Positions 22,262 to 24,895 of a stretch of 24,895 nt of DNA are shown here, one piece after another (position 1 is the first letter of the stretch; the number at the start of each line of letters is the position of its first letter). This DNA comes from Methylohalomonas sp964522485. Its GTDB lineage: Bacteria; Pseudomonadota; Gammaproteobacteria; Methylohalomonadales; Methylohalomonadaceae. Made by a program: the position numbers and the translations under genes. The notes below the pieces were generated by a model. That model ran no database searches, was not told the origin of the DNA, and worked only from the letters and a program-made list of their open reading frames with translations. The DNA lies in the NCBI GenBank assembly GCA_964522485.1, contig CAZFUS010000032.1:1-24895 (forward strand), given 5' to 3'.

Positions 22262-23455
22262 TTGAACGAAGATTTTCCAAGAATCAAGCGGCTGCCGCCG
22301 TATGTTTTCAATATCGTCAACGACTTGAAAATGCAGGCGCGCCGCGCTGGCGACGATATTGTCGATTTCGGCATGGGCAATCCGGATCAGCCGACCCCGC
22401 AGCATATCGTCGATAAGCTGGTCGAGGCCGCACAGCGCCAGGACACGCATCGTTACTCTGTTTCCCGCGGCATCCCGCGGCTGCGCCGTGCCATCTGCAA
22501 CTGGTACAAACAGCGTTATGACGTCGATCTGGACCCTGACAGCGAGGCCATCGTCACCATTGGTTCCAAGGAAGGGCTGGCGCACCTGGCCATGGCCATG
22601 GTGGACAAGGGCGATGTGGTACTGGTGCCGAACCCGGCTTATCCGATCCACCCGTTCGGCTTCGTCATCGCCGGTGCCGATGTCCGGCACGTGCCGATTG
22701 GTCCGGAGATCGACTTCTTCGCCGAGCTGCAGAAAGCAATCCGTGACTGCTGGCCGCGGCCCAAGATCCTGTTGCTGAATTTTCCCAGCAATCCGACTTC
22801 GCAGTGTGTCGATCTGGCCTTTTTTGAAAAGGTCATCGATATCGCCCGTGAACACGGCATCTGGGTTATCCAGGACCTGGCTTACGCGGATATCGTCTTC
22901 GATGGTTACCAGGCCCCGTCCATTCTTCAGGTGCCTGGTGCGAAAGATGTCGCCGTGGAATTCTACTCTCTGTCAAAGAGTTACAATATGCCGGGCTGGC
23001 GTGTCGGTTTTATGGTCGGCAACCAGAAACTGGTCGGTGCGCTGACACGCATGAAATCCTACCTGGATTACGGCATGTTCACGCCCATCCAGGTGGCTGC
23101 GATTACGGCATTGGAGGAGTCCCAGGACTGCATCCACGAAATTGCCGATATGTACCGGGACCGGCGTGACGCGCTGTGTGACGGACTGAACGACGTCGGC
23201 TGGTATATCGAGCGGCCGTTGGGCACGATGTTCGTATGGGTGCCGATTCCGGAACCCTATCGGGAAATGAAATCGCTGGAGTTTTCCAAAAAGCTGCTGA
23301 TGGAGGCCAAGGTTGCTGTCTCACCCGGCATCGGTTTTGGCAGTTACGGTGACGATTACCTGCGTTTCGCCCTGATTGAAAACCGTCACCGGACACGTCA
23401 GGCGATCCGGGGCATCCGTGATATGTTCCGCGCCGACGGGCTGCTGGATGAATGA
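22262..23455 (+). CDS. alaC: Alanine transaminase AlaC
   Basis: A 397-residue PLP aminotransferase (fold type I) that makes alanine from pyruvate and glutamate. It follows E. coli AlaC closely: RIKRLPPYVFN at the start, DFGMGNPDQPTP, RYSVSRGIPRLRRAI, FPSNPT with Asn177, Asp205 in QDLAYAD, and the PLP lysine Lys239 in SLSKSYNMPGWR. The start must be the TTG at 22262, because a TAG lies 12 nt upstream in the same frame. The Shine-Dalgarno is poor. It is followed by hom with a 133-bp spacer made of heptad repeats; alaC-hom-thrC is a common order. Length is normal. Confidence 0.95.
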   Translation: MNEDFPRIKRLPPYVFNIVNDLKMQARRAGDDIVDFGMGNPDQPTPQHIVDKLVEAAQRQDTHRYSVSRGIPRLRRAICNWYKQRYDVDLDPDSEAIVTIGSKEGLAHLAMAMVDKGDVVLVPNPAYPIHPFGFVIAGADVRHVPIGPEIDFFAELQKAIRDCWPRPKILLLNFPSNPTSQCVDLAFFEKVIDIAREHGIWVIQDLAYADIVFDGYQAPSILQVPGAKDVAVEFYSLSKSYNMPGWRVGFMVGNQKLVGALTRMKSYLDYGMFTPIQVAAITALEESQDCIHEIADMYRDRRDALCDGLNDVGWYIERPLGTMFVWVPIPEPYREMKSLEFSKKLLMEAKVAVSPGIGFGSYGDDYLRFALIENRHRTRQAIRGIRDMFRADGLLDE

Positions 23456-23456
23456 C

Positions 23457-23498
23457 GAATAGTTGGAAGTGAAGAGTTAAATGTGAATGGTGCAAGGT
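23457..23498 (+). repeat. Heptad array after alaC (left arm)
   Basis: Six 7-bp units, all ending in GT, start directly after the alaC stop; examples are GAATAGT and GAAGAGT. The unit before them, which contains the TGA stop, also fits the pattern. Confidence 0.75.
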
Positions 23499-23531
23499 GA
23501 TTTCCTGGATGAGGAAATTGTTAAACTTGCA
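23491..23531. repeat. Core hairpin in the alaC-hom spacer
   Basis: TGCAAG (23491-23496) pairs with CTTGCA (23526-23531), and inside it ATTTCCT pairs with AGGAAAT over a 5-nt loop. It lies between the inverted heptad arrays. A palindrome CAAGCGCTTG follows at 23530-23539. Confidence 0.6.
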
Positions 23532-23543
23532 AGCGCTTGTGGC

Positions 23544-23571
23544 TTTTCACTTTTAACCTTTCACGATTCAC
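23544..23571 (-). repeat. Heptad array before hom (right arm)
   Basis: Four units on the plus strand, TTTTCAC and TTTTAAC then CTTTCAC and GATTCAC, are inverted relative to the array at 23457. They end just before the hom Shine-Dalgarno AGGGGA. Confidence 0.75.
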
Positions 23572-23588
23572 AATAGGGGATATCTCTT

Positions 23589-24895
23589 TTGAAACCGGTT
23601 AATGTCGGTCTGCTGGGACTGGGCACCGTTGGCGGGGGCACCATCTCGGTGCTCAATCGAAACGCCGAAGAGATCACCCGGCGCGCCGGCCGCGGTATCC
23701 GCGTAACGCATGCCAGCGCTCGTGATCTAAACCGGACGCGGACGTTTTCCACCGACGATATCGAAGTCTGCGCGGATCCTTTCCAGGTTGTCGATCATCC
23801 CGACGTCGATATCGTCGCCGAACTCATCGGCGGCATCGAGCCGGCGAAGGAACTGGTGATGCGCGCCATTGCCAACGACAAACATGTTGTCACCGCCAAC
23901 AAGGCGCTGATTGCGCTGCACGGCAACGAGATTTTCCGCGCCGCGCAGGATCAGGGCGTGATGGTGGCTTTCGAGGCAGCGGTCGCCGGCGGCATTCCGA
24001 TCATCAAGGCGATCCGCGAAGGGTTGTCCGGCAATCGTATTGAACTGGTCGCCGGCATCATCAATGGCACCTCCAATTTCATCCTGACTGAAATGCGCGA
24101 GCGCGGCCATAAGTTCGAGACCGTGCTGAACGAGGCCAAAAAGCGCGGCTACGCTGAAGCCGATCCGACATTCGACATCGAGGGCATCGATGCGGCGCAC
24201 AAGCTGACGATCCTGGCGGCAATCGCGTTCGGCATACCACTGCAGTTTGACCGGGTTTATACCGAGGGCATTACCAGGATTACCCCGGACGATGTCAGCT
24301 ATGCCGAGGAACTCGGTTACCGCATCAAGCATCTCGGCTTTGCCCGTCAGGCTGAACGCGGCATCGAAATGCGCGTACACCCGACGCTGGTACCTCGCCG
24401 CCGGCTCATGGCGAATGTCGAGGGTGTCATGAATGCGGTGCTGGTCAAGGGCGATGCGGTCGGCCCGACCATTTATTATGGCGCCGGTGCCGGCGCCGAG
24501 CCGACCGCCTCCGCGGTAGTTGCCGATCTTGTGGATGTGACCCGCGCGCTGACCTCGGATCCGGAAAACCGGGTGCCGCATCTTGCTTTCCAGCCGGACG
24601 CGCTCAATGCCGGTGGCATTCTGCCCGTGGAAGAAAACGAAACGGCCTACTATCTGCGCATGAATGCTGTTGATAAACCGGGTGTGCTGGCCGAGATCAC
24701 GCGCATCCTGGGCGAGCGCGAAATCAGTATTGAGGCCTTCCTGCAGAAAGAACAGGCGCCGGACACAACGCATGTGCCGATTATCCTGCTGACCCAGAAG
24801 GTGCGCGAGGGCAACATGATCGCCGCCATCCAGGCCATCGAAAAACTGCAGGTCGTCAGCGGCCGCATCATGCGTATACGGGTGGAGACGCTGGC
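23589..24895 (+). CDS. hom: Homoserine dehydrogenase, nearly complete, cut by the right edge
   Basis: 435 codons are visible and the frame runs off the window; a usual Hom has about 435 residues, so little is missing. The enzyme reduces aspartate semialdehyde to homoserine with NAD(P)H, leading to threonine and methionine. The nucleotide-binding GLLGLGTVGGG is at the N-terminus. The VTANKALIA, AAVAGGIPIIKAIREG and GIINGTSNFIL blocks with catalytic lysine regions follow, then a C-terminal ACT domain from about residue 355 (YYLRMNAVDKPGVLAEI), which usually gives threonine feedback control. The start is TTG at 23589 with AGGGGA 8 nt upstream. thrC probably follows. Confidence 0.95.
   Translation, partial: MKPVNVGLLGLGTVGGGTISVLNRNAEEITRRAGRGIRVTHASARDLNRTRTFSTDDIEVCADPFQVVDHPDVDIVAELIGGIEPAKELVMRAIANDKHVVTANKALIALHGNEIFRAAQDQGVMVAFEAAVAGGIPIIKAIREGLSGNRIELVAGIINGTSNFILTEMRERGHKFETVLNEAKKRGYAEADPTFDIEGIDAAHKLTILAAIAFGIPLQFDRVYTEGITRITPDDVSYAEELGYRIKHLGFARQAERGIEMRVHPTLVPRRRLMANVEGVMNAVLVKGDAVGPTIYYGAGAGAEPTASAVVADLVDVTRALTSDPENRVPHLAFQPDALNAGGILPVEENETAYYLRMNAVDKPGVLAEITRILGEREISIEAFLQKEQAPDTTHVPIILLTQKVREGNMIAAIQAIEKLQVVSGRIMRIRVETL

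Noticed and set aside
22244..22855. 203-codon minus-strand frame opposite the alaC start
   Set aside because: It is a shadow frame of alaC and lacks homology.
23727..24773. Long open frame (348 codons) on the minus strand
   Set aside because: It lies entirely opposite hom, which has clear homology and a ribosome-binding site. Its sequence is that of an antisense shadow with no recognisable domain.

Overview
The window looks like a chromosomal segment of a GC-rich gammaproteobacterium. Several neighbourhoods are typical of that class: rnfE next to nth, mutS next to a 7Fe ferredoxin gene, prmB near aroC and an MFS permease, a nitrilase-family gene overlapping tldD, and alaC followed by hom. 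A SoxC homologue, a fused SoxYZ carrier, a cytochrome c and a thioredoxin-like protein suggest inorganic sulfur metabolism, perhaps a Chromatiales-like or related sulfur oxidiser. That placement is inference. I see no tRNA, rRNA, CRISPR array, prophage or insertion sequence.

Layout. 1-207 (-) is the start of a fumarylacetoacetate-hydrolase-family gene. 308-1596 (+) is rnfE then nth, overlapping by 4 nt. 1713-5283 (+) is a five-gene MCE lipid-transport operon (STAS, permease, ATPase, MCE protein, lipoprotein). Convergent to it, 6905-5340 (-) is a PP2C phosphatase/FHA pair. 7091-11433 (-) carries a DUF4124 protein, the ferredoxin fdxA, mutS and a TPR lipoprotein. A 313-bp hairpin-rich spacer separates fdxA from mutS. 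11623-12830 (+) holds an unrecognised small ORF and prmB. 12960-16319 is the sulfur module: fused SoxYZ on + converging on thioredoxin-soxC-cytochrome on -, with a strong bidirectional terminator between them. 16510-18838 (+) is aroC and an MFS permease. 19064-22017 (-) is a Gre-like factor, tldD and a nitrilase-family amidase. 22262-24895 (+) is alaC and hom, the latter cut by the window edge.

How it fits together. Most genes are housekeeping: DNA repair (nth, mutS), translation (prmB), aromatic and aspartate-family amino acids (aroC, alaC, hom), envelope lipid transport (MCE operon) and peptide or metabolite clean-up (tldD, amidase). The sulfur module looks like a SoxCD-type sulfane dehydrogenase with its own single-cysteine carrier and redox partner. 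SoxA, SoxX and SoxB are not in the window.

The most unusual signal is not a gene. Degenerate 7-bp tandem repeats (GTGAAAA-like, strand reverse TTTTCAC) occur at four intergenic sites. They begin at or next to stop codons. Three of the sites form inverted pairs filling the whole spacer (aroC/MFS, Gre/tldD, alaC/hom), two of them around a core hairpin. The fourth is a single array behind the soxYZ fusion.
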